NCBI RefSeq assembly: GCF_007741535.1
Contig: NZ_CP036525.1
Location: 5,704,001 to 5,768,000 of the forward strand
Length of the DNA stretch: 64,000 nt
Reading direction: 5' to 3'
From: Rubripirellula lacrimiformis
Lineage (GTDB): Bacteria > Planctomycetota > Planctomycetia > Pirellulales > Pirellulaceae
Under the pieces are notes generated by a model that ran no database searches, was not told the DNA's origin, and was given only the letters and a program-made list of their open reading frames with translations. Below, piece after piece: positions 25,214 through 34,221 of this stretch. Each line of letters opens with the position of its first letter. The stretch's first letter is position 1. A program made the translations under genes and the position numbers.

Positions 25214-27685
25214 ATGGATGCGTCCCGGTACGCTCGGATTCGCGAGTTGTTCTTTGCGATCGAAGAGATGCCACCGGATGCTCAGGCCGATTTTCTGCGG
25301 GCCCAAGCCGGTGACGACCAAGAACTGTACGACGAGATCATGTCGTTGCTGGACGAACATGATTCGGAATGCGCGCGGATCGAAGGCGAGTCCGCGATTG
25401 CCGTTTCTGTTCCTCCCATGCAACCCGACCTGGACGAACACGACTCGCCGCCCGGCAGTGGCTCTTCGATTGGAACACACCCCGGAACCGAATCGCCACC
25501 GAAAGGCGATACCACTCGCCGTGGCGATTCCCAGAACCGGACGCAAACCGACGCCGATCAACGCGTCGGTGGTGGATCGGCCGCCATCACCAAGCACGGC
25601 GCCCATCGCACGCACGCATCGCCGCGAGTCAAACAAACCAATGCTGCCAAGCAGTCGTCCAGCAACAACCAAATCTGGGCCAAACGAACTCGCAATAGTC
25701 GTCGACGCAATTCCGGTTGGCTGTGGCTAGCCGCTTTGCTTCCCACCGCGTTGATCGGTTGGTGGACCTACCGCCAGGTCGAATCGATGATCATCCGATC
25801 GATTGCCACCGAACTGAAAGGGGTCGTCGACAGCATGACGCTTTCGGCAGACCAGTTCCTGGGCGAAAAAGAAACGCTGGTCGAATCCTGGTCGCGGGAA
25901 CCGAGCCTGCGAAGTGCGATTGTCGAACTGAATCAATTGGCGGAATCGAATCCACCGTTGGACAAATTGAAAAACGCCAAACAGATTGACCAGATCCGAA
26001 CCCAACTTCGCGAATTGTCCGGTGTCGAAGACATCAAGTTCGTCGTTTGGAACGACTCCTTTCGGACGCTAGCCAGTTCAATCCAAGACCGCCGCGATAT
26101 CGGCAAACCGGTTCGCCCTGCGGACGCCGCCTATCTTGCCCGAGTGATGGCGGGCGAAACGGTAACCTATGGCCCTACACGACTGACCGATGAACCCGGT
26201 ACCGAAAAGCCCATCATGGCGGTCATCGTGCCGATCCATGACGATTCGGGCCGGATCATCGCTTCGATGCTGGTTCGGGGGATCGGCATCTTCGAAGAAT
26301 TCAATCGGATCTTCACCAGCATCGCCGTTGCGGGGGAACTGGACGCCTACGCGATCAATCGCGAGGGCACCATGATCACCGAAAGCCCGCGAGCGATTTC
26401 CAAAGCGACCCAAGGCCGATTTGATTTGGCCCCGGATCAAATCGCGGCCAACCTTCGCGTATCGGATCCGGGGTTCTTGATCACCGGCGAAAACGCCGCC
26501 GACCTGCAGCGACAAGTTCGCCCCGTCACCGTCGCGGTGGCCGGCGCGATCGCGTCCCAGCCCGATGTTCGCACCGATCCCTACATGAATTACTGTGGCG
26601 AATCGGTCGTTGGTGCGTGGCAATGGCTGCCGAACCGGCAAATGGGTGTGATCATCGAAACCACCACCGACCGTGCCTTCGCCCCCGCCCGTGTGGTGCG
26701 ATTCAATTTTTTGCTGCTGGGCAGCCTGCTGTCGCTCACCGCGTTTCTAGCCGCGACAAAAATCGCTCGAACTTCGACCGCCGAACACGCCGCGGTCCAC
26801 CCTCTGTCGCGCTACGACATCCAGGAACAACTTGGCAGCGGCGGGATGGGCGTCGTGTTTCGAGCCAACCATCGCCAACTCGGTCGCGACGCCGCATTGA
26901 AGGTGCTGCGAGGCGATCGCCACAGCCCCGAAGATCAACTGCGTTTTGACCGCGAAGCCAGATTGGCGGCCAGTCTAAGCAATCCCCACAGTGTCCAAAT
27001 CTACGACTACGGTCGCAGCGATCAGGGTGAAGCCTACTGTGTGATGGAATTCCTGCGTGGTCTGACCTTGCAAGAAGTCGTCGCCCGCAGTGGCCACCAA
27101 CCCGTTGGACGAACTCTATCGATCCTTCGCCAAGTATGCGACGCGCTGGCCGAGGCGCATTCGATGAACCTTTTGCACCGGGACATCAAACCTCAAAACG
27201 TCATGCTTTCCCTGGACCCTTCGGTCGGTGATTGGGCGGTCATCTTCGACTTTGGCCTCGCCAAGCCGTTGGAACCCGACACCAGCGTCTACCAGACGCG
27301 TGAAACCATCTGGGCCGGAACGCCGATGTACATGGCACCGGAACGATTTCGTCAGCCAGGCGTGATGGACCCGCGCAGCGACATCTATTCCGTGGGCTGT
27401 ATCGCGTATTACCTGCTGTCCGGCCGACCGCCGTTCATCGAATCCGAACCGGAATCACTATTCGCGTTGATCCTGTCCGAGCACCCGATCGGGATCGCCA
27501 TCCACCGTGGCGAGGGCATCCCTACCGAAGTCAACGACCTGATCATCAAGTGCATGGCGAAGCGACCAGAGGACCGCTACGATTCGATCGTCGACGTCGG
27601 ACGGGCCATCGACCAGCTTCGCGTCAAACATCCGTGGACGGTCGACGAAGCCAGAGTTTGGTGGGGCCACCACGGCGGAAAATAG
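25214..27685 (+). CDS. Receptor-type Ser/Thr protein kinase with external sensor domain
   Basis: This is an 823-residue protein. Residues 1-50 (ARIRELFFAIEEMPPDAQ..LLDEHD) are the N-terminal module usual in planctomycete kinases linked to ECF sigmas. Then come a disordered linker, membrane helix 1 (~168-187), a ~300-residue periplasmic region resembling a double Cache sensor (190-495), helix 2 (~497-518), and a C-terminal kinase (~534-805). Kinase motifs: LGSGGMGVVF glycine loop, ALKVL lysine (~563), HRDIKPQNV catalytic loop, DFGLAKP, and GTPMYMAPE. All catalytic residues look intact. Most bacterial PknB-type receptors have kinase first and sensor last; here the order is reversed, as in histidine kinases. 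It starts 3 bases after the sigma gene, so an operon is nearly certain. Confidence 0.9.
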   Translation: MDASRYARIRELFFAIEEMPPDAQADFLRAQAGDDQELYDEIMSLLDEHDSECARIEGESAIAVSVPPMQPDLDEHDSPPGSGSSIGTHPGTESPPKGDTTRRGDSQNRTQTDADQRVGGGSAAITKHGAHRTHASPRVKQTNAAKQSSSNNQIWAKRTRNSRRRNSGWLWLAALLPTALIGWWTYRQVESMIIRSIATELKGVVDSMTLSADQFLGEKETLVESWSREPSLRSAIVELNQLAESNPPLDKLKNAKQIDQIRTQLRELSGVEDIKFVVWNDSFRTLASSIQDRRDIGKPVRPADAAYLARVMAGETVTYGPTRLTDEPGTEKPIMAVIVPIHDDSGRIIASMLVRGIGIFEEFNRIFTSIAVAGELDAYAINREGTMITESPRAISKATQGRFDLAPDQIAANLRVSDPGFLITGENAADLQRQVRPVTVAVAGAIASQPDVRTDPYMNYCGESVVGAWQWLPNRQMGVIIETTTDRAFAPARVVRFNFLLLGSLLSLTAFLAATKIARTSTAEHAAVHPLSRYDIQEQLGSGGMGVVFRANHRQLGRDAALKVLRGDRHSPEDQLRFDREARLAASLSNPHSVQIYDYGRSDQGEAYCVMEFLRGLTLQEVVARSGHQPVGRTLSILRQVCDALAEAHSMNLLHRDIKPQNVMLSLDPSVGDWAVIFDFGLAKPLEPDTSVYQTRETIWAGTPMYMAPERFRQPGVMDPRSDIYSVGCIAYYLLSGRPPFIESEPESLFALILSEHPIGIAIHRGEGIPTEVNDLIIKCMAKRPEDRYDSIVDVGRAIDQLRVKHPWTVDEARVWWGHHGGK

Positions 27686-27811
27686 CCTGCCGTAATCCAG
27701 TCGCGAATCAGCAACCGCCGCGGGTTCGCGATGCGTGAAGACCTTGGCCCCTGCGCAAGATCCCACCAGTGCCGGAATTGCGTTAGCCCGTAAACGGAAC
27801 GGCCCGCGCAC

Positions 27812-27844
27812 GAAAAACCCGTCGACGACAAACGTGCGACGGGT
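27812..27844 (-). terminator. Rho-independent terminator of the lpx/oxidoreductase operon
   Basis: On the minus strand ACCCGTCG (27844-27837) pairs with CGACGGGT (27824-27817) and is followed by a TTTTT run down to 27813. It sits 30 bases after the stop of the oxidoreductase gene, which is the last gene of the lpxC-lpxA-oxidoreductase unit. Confidence 0.75.
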
Positions 27845-27873
27845 GACTTGAATATCGATAGTTCGCGATGGCG

Positions 27874-28971
27874 TTAAGCCGCGCGTCGATCCTGATGAAT
27901 CCGTCGACTGACAGCTTCGATTCGTTCGCGAGGAATCGCGTGCGGCCCAGTCTCGTTGCGACCAGCGCCGGCGTACCACTGGCGTTGTTGAACGGATTCA
28001 AGAATCCGATTGGCAACGTTCACGGCACGCGAACCAGCAACACCGTCCACCGTTGGCGAGATGCCGGTTTGGATGCTGATGACAAAGTCATGCAGTTCAT
28101 CCAAGATTGCGTTTCGTGGTTCCAATTCCAGCGTTTCGCACTGAAGCTTTCCGCTGAATAGAGTTCCCGAGTAGTCCAACGGGTTATCGGTTTCCATCGC
28201 CAAATCAAAGGATCGATTGACGACCGATTCGCAGGGACGAACAACGGACAATGATGGCGCACCGAAATCAATTTCGGCAAACCCGTTTGCACCAAACACT
28301 TGCATGCTACGTGCTGGTGCCGGGCTGACTCGTGACGCTTTCAAATTCGCGACCAGGCCACACTCAAATTCTAAGCGGCATTCCACCAGGTCATCGTGAT
28401 CGCTGATCACGGCCATGCCGGAAGCACTGACAGATTTCAGCGGAGCATCGGTCATCGAAAGCACCAGGTCCAGATCGTGGATCATCAGATCCATGACGAC
28501 GCCCACATCCAGACAACGCCCTGGAAAACTAGACGCGCGGACGGCTTCGACATACTTTACGTCTACCGCCAGATCGCCCAGCGCCGTGAATGCTGGATTG
28601 AAACGTTCAACGTGCCCAACCTGAAGCGTGACTCGTTTCTTCGCGGCCATTTGAACCAAACGGTCCGCGTCGGCCGATTGGATGGTCAGCGGTTTTTCGA
28701 CCAGCACATGCTTGCCTGCCGCGATCAAATCGGTCGCGATCTGGGCGTGTGCGTCCGTCGGTGCGGCGATCACCGCAGCATCAATTTTGGGGATCAGATC
28801 CCGGTAGTCCGCGGATGTTTCGACCGAGAACAATTTGGCCGCGTTTTGGCGAGCGGCTTCGAACGGGTCACTGACGCCAACAAGTTCGACTCCGTCGACC
28901 TGCCCCAACAGCTTGGCATGGATACGGCCAAGGTGACCGGCGCCGATAACGGCGATGCGTTGTTTGATCAC
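27874..28971 (-). CDS. Gfo/Idh/MocA oxidoreductase downstream of lpxA (possible UDP-GlcNAc 3-dehydrogenase)
   Basis: This is a 365-residue NAD(P)-dependent oxidoreductase. The N-terminal Rossmann fold has GAGHLGRIH at 10-18 and the catalytic-lysine motif EKP at 92-94 (HVLVEKPLT). The C-terminal Gfo/Idh domain follows (VGHVERFNPAF; VMDLMIHDLDLVL). The ATG overlaps the lpxA stop by 4 bases (28968-28971), so the two are translationally coupled. In Acidithiobacillus and Leptospira a Gfo/Idh enzyme (GnnA) encoded near lpxA oxidises UDP-GlcNAc for making 3-amino lipid A precursors; this protein is a candidate for that role. The partner aminotransferase GnnB is not seen in the window, so function remains inference. 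A terminator follows. Confidence 0.85.
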   Translation of the reverse strand: MIKQRIAVIGAGHLGRIHAKLLGQVDGVELVGVSDPFEAARQNAAKLFSVETSADYRDLIPKIDAAVIAAPTDAHAQIATDLIAAGKHVLVEKPLTIQSADADRLVQMAAKKRVTLQVGHVERFNPAFTALGDLAVDVKYVEAVRASSFPGRCLDVGVVMDLMIHDLDLVLSMTDAPLKSVSASGMAVISDHDDLVECRLEFECGLVANLKASRVSPAPARSMQVFGANGFAEIDFGAPSLSVVRPCESVVNRSFDLAMETDNPLDYSGTLFSGKLQCETLELEPRNAILDELHDFVISIQTGISPTVDGVAGSRAVNVANRILESVQQRQWYAGAGRNETGPHAIPRERIEAVSRRIHQDRRAA

Positions 28972-29777
28972 GCTGCTTTCTTTCGTTGTTGTCGGCCACG
29001 GCCGTGCTTGCCGGCTCCGGCATAGTCAAGAAAATCGAACAAGTGCTTCAACACCGGCCGAATCGGCCCGGTTTCTAGCAGTTCGCGGCGTGCCTCTTCA
29101 ATGCCAACACGCGATCGGTAGATCAAGCGATAGGCCTTGGTAAGCACTTGGATATCATCATCGGGAAAGTCGTGACGCTTCAGACCAACGCTATTGACCG
29201 CCCGTGGTTTGGCCGGTTGGCCGTCAACGATCATGTAGGGCGGCACATCATGCAGCACTCGGCTCATCGCACTAACGAAGCTCATTTGGCCGATCGACGC
29301 AAAGTGATTCACGCCAACACCGCCTGCGATCGTCACGTCGTTGAACACGTGAACATGGCCGCCCAACATTCCATTGTTGGCGATCACAATCCGGTCACCC
29401 AGTTTGCAATCGTGTGCAACGTGGACGCCGGTCATCAGGTAATTGTTGTCGCCGACTCGCGTGATGCCGTCTTCTTTTTCGGTGGCGCGATTGACCGTGC
29501 AATGTTCACGAAAAGTGTTCCCGTGTCCAATCTGAACGCAGGTGGGTGTTTCGCGATAACCGGTGTCTTGCGGATGGGTACCGATGACACAGCCCGAGAA
29601 AAAATGATTCTCTTCGCCGATCGAAGTATTGCCCGAAATCACGCAATGCGAATCGATGGTCGTGTCGTCACCGATCGTGACATCGGGACCGATAACGCAG
29701 AAGTGACCGATACGAACATTGCGTCCCAATTTGGCACGGGGATCAACGACGGCGGTTTGAGCGATGGTACTGCTCAT
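28968..29777 (-). CDS. lpxA: UDP-N-acetylglucosamine acyltransferase
   Basis: This is a 269-residue left-handed beta-helix enzyme that puts the first 3-hydroxyacyl chain on UDP-GlcNAc in lipid A synthesis (cytoplasm). Hexapeptide repeats run from residue 8 to about 190, and the C-terminal helical bundle has the LpxA signature RAVNSVGLKRHDF and YRLIYRS. The catalytic His corresponds to His122 in HVAHDCKLG. At the hydrocarbon-ruler position (Gly173 in E. coli) my hand alignment gives Ser or Ala, suggesting a chain length other than C14; this is tentative. It lies between lpxC (66 bases upstream) and the oxidoreductase (4-base overlap). Confidence 0.95.
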   Translation of the reverse strand: MSSTIAQTAVVDPRAKLGRNVRIGHFCVIGPDVTIGDDTTIDSHCVISGNTSIGEENHFFSGCVIGTHPQDTGYRETPTCVQIGHGNTFREHCTVNRATEKEDGITRVGDNNYLMTGVHVAHDCKLGDRIVIANNGMLGGHVHVFNDVTIAGGVGVNHFASIGQMSFVSAMSRVLHDVPPYMIVDGQPAKPRAVNSVGLKRHDFPDDDIQVLTKAYRLIYRSRVGIEEARRELLETGPIRPVLKHLFDFLDYAGAGKHGRGRQQRKKAA

Positions 29778-29843
29778 TGATTTTCCTGCAGGCGACGCGG
29801 GTGTCGGGCTTGTCGGTAGCGATCGGTTGGGGTGATGCAGTGG

Positions 29844-30845
29844 TCAGGCTGCATTTCGCCGATCCGTTGGGATTGGAGTCTCGTTTTCGATTGAATGAAG
29901 CATGCCATGATGCGATCGATGGCTGCTTGTCTCGTGCGACGTTGCGGACGGCAATGCCATCTGCTCGGTCGCCAATTCGGCCAACTGTTTGGCCATCCGT
30001 CCATTCAGGTTGTGTCCACCACGAAACGATGTAAAGCGACCGATCAACTCGATGCCCGAAAGCGCCAAGTCACCGATCAGATCCAGCGTTTTGTGACGCG
30101 CACATTCGTTCGAATATCGGAACACGTTGTCGATGGGGCCACTTGGGCCAATCACCACCAAATCTTGGTTGGTCACGTGCGAAGCCATTCCGGTCGCACG
30201 GATCTTTTCCGCCTGCTGGGACGTGACAAACGTTCGCGCCGGAGCGATTTCACGAATGAAACGATCGGGAGTCAATTCCATGCCGAAGGCTTGCGGTGCG
30301 ATCGGAGTCTCGTCATCAAAGCTAAGCTGGTACTCGTAATAGCACTCGCCGTCTTTCGATGGCATCGCTTCGACCCATCCGTCGCTGGACCCGACACGGT
30401 ATCGGTCGCGAATGATAAGTTGAGGCTTGGCTTTTGCTTGGATCACTAACCCGGCATGCGATAGCGCTTCGACAAACGCCAAGCTGCTGCCGTCGAGCGC
30501 GGGCAGTTCCTCGGCATTGATTTCGGCAATGCAGTTATCGATTTCTAGAGCCGCAAGGGCTGCCATTAGATGTTCGACCATCTGAAACTGCGCTGCTCCG
30601 TGAACCAGGTTGGTTCGCAGATTGGCGTCTTCACGATGATCGACTGTAGCGACACACTGGGGGCGATTTGGCAGGTCGCAGCGCACCAAGCAGATGCCGG
30701 TGCCCAACGGTGCCGGGTGAACCCTGACGGTCACCTCTTTCCCGCTCCAATAACCGCGTCCGTGAATTTCGCACGTGACGGCGGTCGTGTGTTCATTGCG
30801 TGAACGATGCACGCGACTGCCTCCCTGCCCAGGTAGACCTGCCAT
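29844..30845 (-). CDS. lpxC: UDP-3-O-acyl-N-acetylglucosamine deacetylase
   Basis: This is a 333-residue zinc deacetylase, the committed step of lipid A synthesis. The N-terminal domain begins VTCEIHGRGYWSGKEVTV. The zinc ligands are the His of VEHLMAAL and the His and Asp of HKTLDLIGDLAL; PARTF is also in place. The C-terminal ~20 residues are divergent and Ser/His-rich. In Bacteroidetes and some other groups LpxC is fused to FabZ; here it is not, the frame ends after the LpxC fold. The start is ATG 30845; a TTG three codons earlier is less likely. The gene is followed by lpxA in the same direction. Confidence 0.95.
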   Translation of the reverse strand: MAGLPGQGGSRVHRSRNEHTTAVTCEIHGRGYWSGKEVTVRVHPAPLGTGICLVRCDLPNRPQCVATVDHREDANLRTNLVHGAAQFQMVEHLMAALAALEIDNCIAEINAEELPALDGSSLAFVEALSHAGLVIQAKAKPQLIIRDRYRVGSSDGWVEAMPSKDGECYYEYQLSFDDETPIAPQAFGMELTPDRFIREIAPARTFVTSQQAEKIRATGMASHVTNQDLVVIGPSGPIDNVFRYSNECARHKTLDLIGDLALSGIELIGRFTSFRGGHNLNGRMAKQLAELATEQMALPSATSHETSSHRSHHGMLHSIENETPIPTDRRNAA

Positions 30846-30955
30846 CCATGGCAAGCGTTATTGTTTTGACGCGGTCTTCAAACGTTGTCACAGTTTGCGG
30901 CTACGAACGATCCAGACGTCTCGTTGATAGCCGATATAGGTACTGGGGACCGGGA

Positions 30956-31010
30956 CCGTCCGCAGGATTGCGGACGGCCATGGTGGTCCAAAACCGAGCA
31001 TCTTGCTCGG
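30956..31010 (-). terminator. Terminator hairpins after ompH
   Basis: Downstream of the OmpH stop (31020), the minus strand has CCGAGCA/TGCTCGG (31010-31004 with 31000-30994) followed by TTTT. A second strong stem-loop, CCGTCCGC/GCGGACGG (30977-30970 with 30963-30956), comes after it. The first fits a Rho-independent terminator separating ompH from lpxC; the second may reinforce it. Confidence 0.65.
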
Positions 31011-31019
31011 TGGTCTTCT

Positions 31020-31628
31020 TTAGCGAGTCGCGGCGTTGTTGGCACCTTCGGCAACGCTGAACTTATCCAAGTACTGCATCACGCCCTTGGTCATGTCCAG
31101 TTCGGTGTCGTGGTAGACAACGTTCTTCATGACGCCACGGATGACCGACTGGCCTTCTTCGAGGTCCATGTCTTCACTGTTGTAGCGCAACACCAAGTTG
31201 ATCTTGTAGTGTTGTGCCAAGAACTTCACGCCGTCGGCGATCCGTTGGTAGTTATCGAAGTAGATTCGAGCTTCGGCGTCAGCCAGTTCTTTCTTTTTGC
31301 GAGCCATGTCCAAACGCAGTTTGGATTCCAGCGACGCAACTCGCTCTTCTTGAGCCGAGTACTCTGCCGAACCAGGCTTGAAGGCCTTGATTTGCTCGAC
31401 AGCCGCTTTCAGCTCTTCTTGCTTCTTTTGCATCTCGCCGCTGTAACTCTTCAGGTCGTTTTCGACCGCGGCAACCTGGGACTTAATCCCCGGATGGTTT
31501 TTGAAGATGAACGCGACGTCCACAACTGCCAAACGGTGGCCAGCATCCTGGGCAGTTGCCAGGTTAGGGGCCATGGCAGCCAGGGTTCCGATAGCCATCG
31601 CAATGGCTGCTTTCCCAATAAATCGCAC
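31020..31628 (-). CDS. OmpH/Skp-family periplasmic chaperone
   Basis: This is a 202-residue secreted protein with a clear signal peptide (MRFIGKAAIAMAIGTLAAMAPNLA, cleavage near ATA-QD). The OmpH/Skp domain follows: RLAVVDVAFIFKNHPGI then a long charged coiled coil (about 50-135) that forms the tentacles of the chaperone trimer. Skp escorts unfolded outer-membrane proteins across the periplasm. Proteobacterial gene order is bamA-skp-lpxD-fabZ-lpxA; here ompH lies just upstream of lpxC and lpxA, a remnant of that envelope cluster. That placement supports a Gram-negative type outer membrane in the organism. Confidence 0.88.
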   Translation of the reverse strand: MRFIGKAAIAMAIGTLAAMAPNLATAQDAGHRLAVVDVAFIFKNHPGIKSQVAAVENDLKSYSGEMQKKQEELKAAVEQIKAFKPGSAEYSAQEERVASLESKLRLDMARKKKELADAEARIYFDNYQRIADGVKFLAQHYKINLVLRYNSEDMDLEEGQSVIRGVMKNVVYHDTELDMTKGVMQYLDKFSVAEGANNAATR

Positions 31629-31858
31629 GTCCGCTCTCCTTGCGTGTGTGGTGCGTACTCAATCCGACGCCCTCTATTTTGCTCGATTGCACGCGATGGT
31701 GTCCGTCACCCGCGCCGAGCTGCCTGCGTCGAAACCGTACCTGATGTAGTTCAGATACCGATCGCCCGCGATTGTGTCACCAGATCTTGTAGCCGTAAAG
31801 ATTGAAATCCTCGGAACCTAGGGCCCCTCGCATTTTTTCCAACTTTATTTTTTTCAAC

Positions 31859-33982
31859 TCAACGGTCAGGTCTTGCGACCAAGCGTGGGACCAACAAAAC
31901 CGATTTCCCCTCGCGAAACACCTCGATTTTGACTTCGTCACCCGGTGATTGGTTGCGAAGTCGTTCGAGCACATCCGACGAACGACGAATCGGTTTGCCA
32001 GCGATCGTATTCAAACGATCGCCAACACGAATCCCACTCTGCTCGGCCGGTCCACCGGGTGTCAGTCCTGTAATGGCGACTTGATCGCCGCGGTCGGAAA
32101 GAGTCACGCCCAGAAAAGCCGTCATTTGACGACGAATTTGGACTTGGCGATCCGTTACCGCATACCTTGGACGTTCACGACGCGTGGCCAGTTCGAACGT
32201 TGAGTTACAGGTGATATCGGTTATTCGGGTCAGGCCACCAAAATCGATTTTGCCGAAATCGTCAGAAGGCCGGTGATAATCATTGTGCAGACCCGTAAAG
32301 AAGAACAATACGGGCACCCCCACCTCGTAAAACGACTGGTGGTCACTCGGCCCATACCCGGTGGGCACTTTAAACAAATCGAACTGGGTTTCGGCATTTG
32401 CCGCGTCAACGATGGATTCGATCGAATCGGCGGAACCGGTTCCATAGACCGTCAATTCGTTGTCTCGGACTCTGCCGACCATGTCCAAGTTGATCATCGC
32501 GACCGTCGCGTCGATCGAAAATCGTGGGTGGCGGACGTAGTATTTGCTGCCCAACAGCCCGCGTTCTTCGCCGGTGAAGGCGATAAAGACGATCCGGCGG
32601 TGATCCGGGACATCGGCCAGACGCTGCACCATTGCCGCGGCCGTCGCCAACATCGCCGCGGTTCCCGACGCATTGTCGTCTGCACCGTTGTGAACGGCGA
32701 TCGTTCCCGGGGCCAACGAACCGACGCCGCCCATGCCAACGTGGTCATAGTGCGCACCGACGACGACCGTTTCGCTTGCCATCGGGCCACGACCTTCCAG
32801 AACCCCCACAACATTGGGGGATTCGCGGTTCCCTTCCTTCATATCGACAGCCATCGTGATCGATACCCCCGACAATACCTCGCTAGCCGGACGCAGCGAC
32901 TGATGGATCGATGCCTCCAGTTCACCAACGGTCTTTCCCGTGGTTTGTCGGGTCATCTGGTCGACCAGGTCTCGTGCGATCGAAACCACAGGAATCGACA
33001 CGACCGGCTCCCCAGGTGCGGAAGGTGGACGATCACCGGCGTCCGAAATCCCCAATACCCCTCGCTGAATTCGTTGCAGGTCCGCGGTCATCGATTCCAC
33101 CATCGAATCGATGCCTGCGATGCGTTTCGCCAGTGTTTCGCGACTATTGGTGGCTTCGGCCGGTAGACCAGCGATTTGCTTTTGAATCGTTTCGCGGCGT
33201 TCTAGCTCCGCGGCGATGCGACGTTTTTGGTCATCCACCTTTTCGGAAATGCTATCGCGGTCATTCACAAAGATGATCGCGCTAGCACCGTGCCGTATCG
33301 CGTTCTGAATCTTGGTTGAAAAGAAAGCGTGCCGCGTATTCTTGGTCCCGTCAAAACGACTGTCGGGATCGTTGGCTTGCGGCTCTTTCCGCATGATCAC
33401 CACGATCGATCCGGCAACATCGATGCCGGAGTAGTCGTCGTAGCCCAGTTTAGGAGCCGTGATTCCATAGCCAGCAAACACGACCGGCCCAGTCAGCTGG
33501 CCGCGAGTCGATCCAATTGCCATTGGATTCATGCCATCGCCCAAATCGGCGACGATCGCGGTCCCGCGATGATCCGCTTCGTTGGGTGAATCCGATTCAC
33601 CGGCGGATCCTTGGGCATCCGGCGCCTGCGGTTCGATTCGAATGACGACTCGATTATTCGCAGCCGGTCCCGCCTGGGGCCCCAAAGAGATGGCAACCTG
33701 CTGAAACGGACTGCCACCAAAGGATGTGGTGTCCAGGCCAACATTGTTCATCCGATCGGCGATGTAATCCGCGGCCAATAGAATGGTGTCGTCCGCGACG
33801 CTTCGGCCTCGCAATTCTTCGCTGGCCAAATACGCAACGTCTTCGCGCAACCGTTTCAGCTGGACAGATTCGCGATCAGAGTCGGTCGGTGACTCCGCGA
33901 TCGAACGCGTCGATGTGATCGATGCCGCCGCGACCACCAACCAGGCAATCACCGCCCGAGTCACTAGCGGAAGACTTGCCAT
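31859..33982 (-). CDS. M28-family aminopeptidase with PA-like and PDZ domains, exported
   Basis: This is a 707-residue exported zinc peptidase. A signal peptide (LVTRAVIAWLVVAAASI) is followed by an M28 N-terminal region. A PA-like domain comes next (about 130-330), interrupted by a charged coiled-coil-like insertion (QKRRIAAELERRETIQKQIA..LQRIQRG). The M28 catalytic domain follows with VGAHYDHVG, ADDNASGTAAML, FTGEERGLLGS and NLDMVGR, giving the two-zinc ligands. At the C-terminus a PDZ domain (FLGVTLSDRGDQVAITGL..GIRVGDRLN) ends the protein. It is a likely periplasmic aminopeptidase. The start could also be ATG 34009; 33982 gives the cleaner signal peptide. Confidence 0.88.
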   Translation of the reverse strand: MASLPLVTRAVIAWLVVAAASITSTRSIAESPTDSDRESVQLKRLREDVAYLASEELRGRSVADDTILLAADYIADRMNNVGLDTTSFGGSPFQQVAISLGPQAGPAANNRVVIRIEPQAPDAQGSAGESDSPNEADHRGTAIVADLGDGMNPMAIGSTRGQLTGPVVFAGYGITAPKLGYDDYSGIDVAGSIVVIMRKEPQANDPDSRFDGTKNTRHAFFSTKIQNAIRHGASAIIFVNDRDSISEKVDDQKRRIAAELERRETIQKQIAGLPAEATNSRETLAKRIAGIDSMVESMTADLQRIQRGVLGISDAGDRPPSAPGEPVVSIPVVSIARDLVDQMTRQTTGKTVGELEASIHQSLRPASEVLSGVSITMAVDMKEGNRESPNVVGVLEGRGPMASETVVVGAHYDHVGMGGVGSLAPGTIAVHNGADDNASGTAAMLATAAAMVQRLADVPDHRRIVFIAFTGEERGLLGSKYYVRHPRFSIDATVAMINLDMVGRVRDNELTVYGTGSADSIESIVDAANAETQFDLFKVPTGYGPSDHQSFYEVGVPVLFFFTGLHNDYHRPSDDFGKIDFGGLTRITDITCNSTFELATRRERPRYAVTDRQVQIRRQMTAFLGVTLSDRGDQVAITGLTPGGPAEQSGIRVGDRLNTIAGKPIRRSSDVLERLRNQSPGDEVKIEVFREGKSVLLVPRLVARPDR

Positions 33983-34221
33983 TACTTTGCATTCGTTCAA
34001 TGTTTCCATCCCATATGAACCAGCGAGTCCCGCCCAAAGGGGGAATCTTCGCAGCCCGATCCAATGTCGCTAGCAAAGGGTCCGGAACCCTCTGATGGTG
34101 ACCAGGCGTGTCAGGTTCCAAAGGATAGATAAAACAGGCAACCCATCACAGTAGCCGACTCACGAATCGGAACCGAGCGAAGGGGCGGGAACCGCATTGG
34201 GAACAAAGCCAAAACGCGGCT

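Noticed and set aside
29844-30845. Fused LpxC-FabZ bifunctional protein
   Set aside because: The protein ends after the LpxC fold; no hot-dog domain follows.
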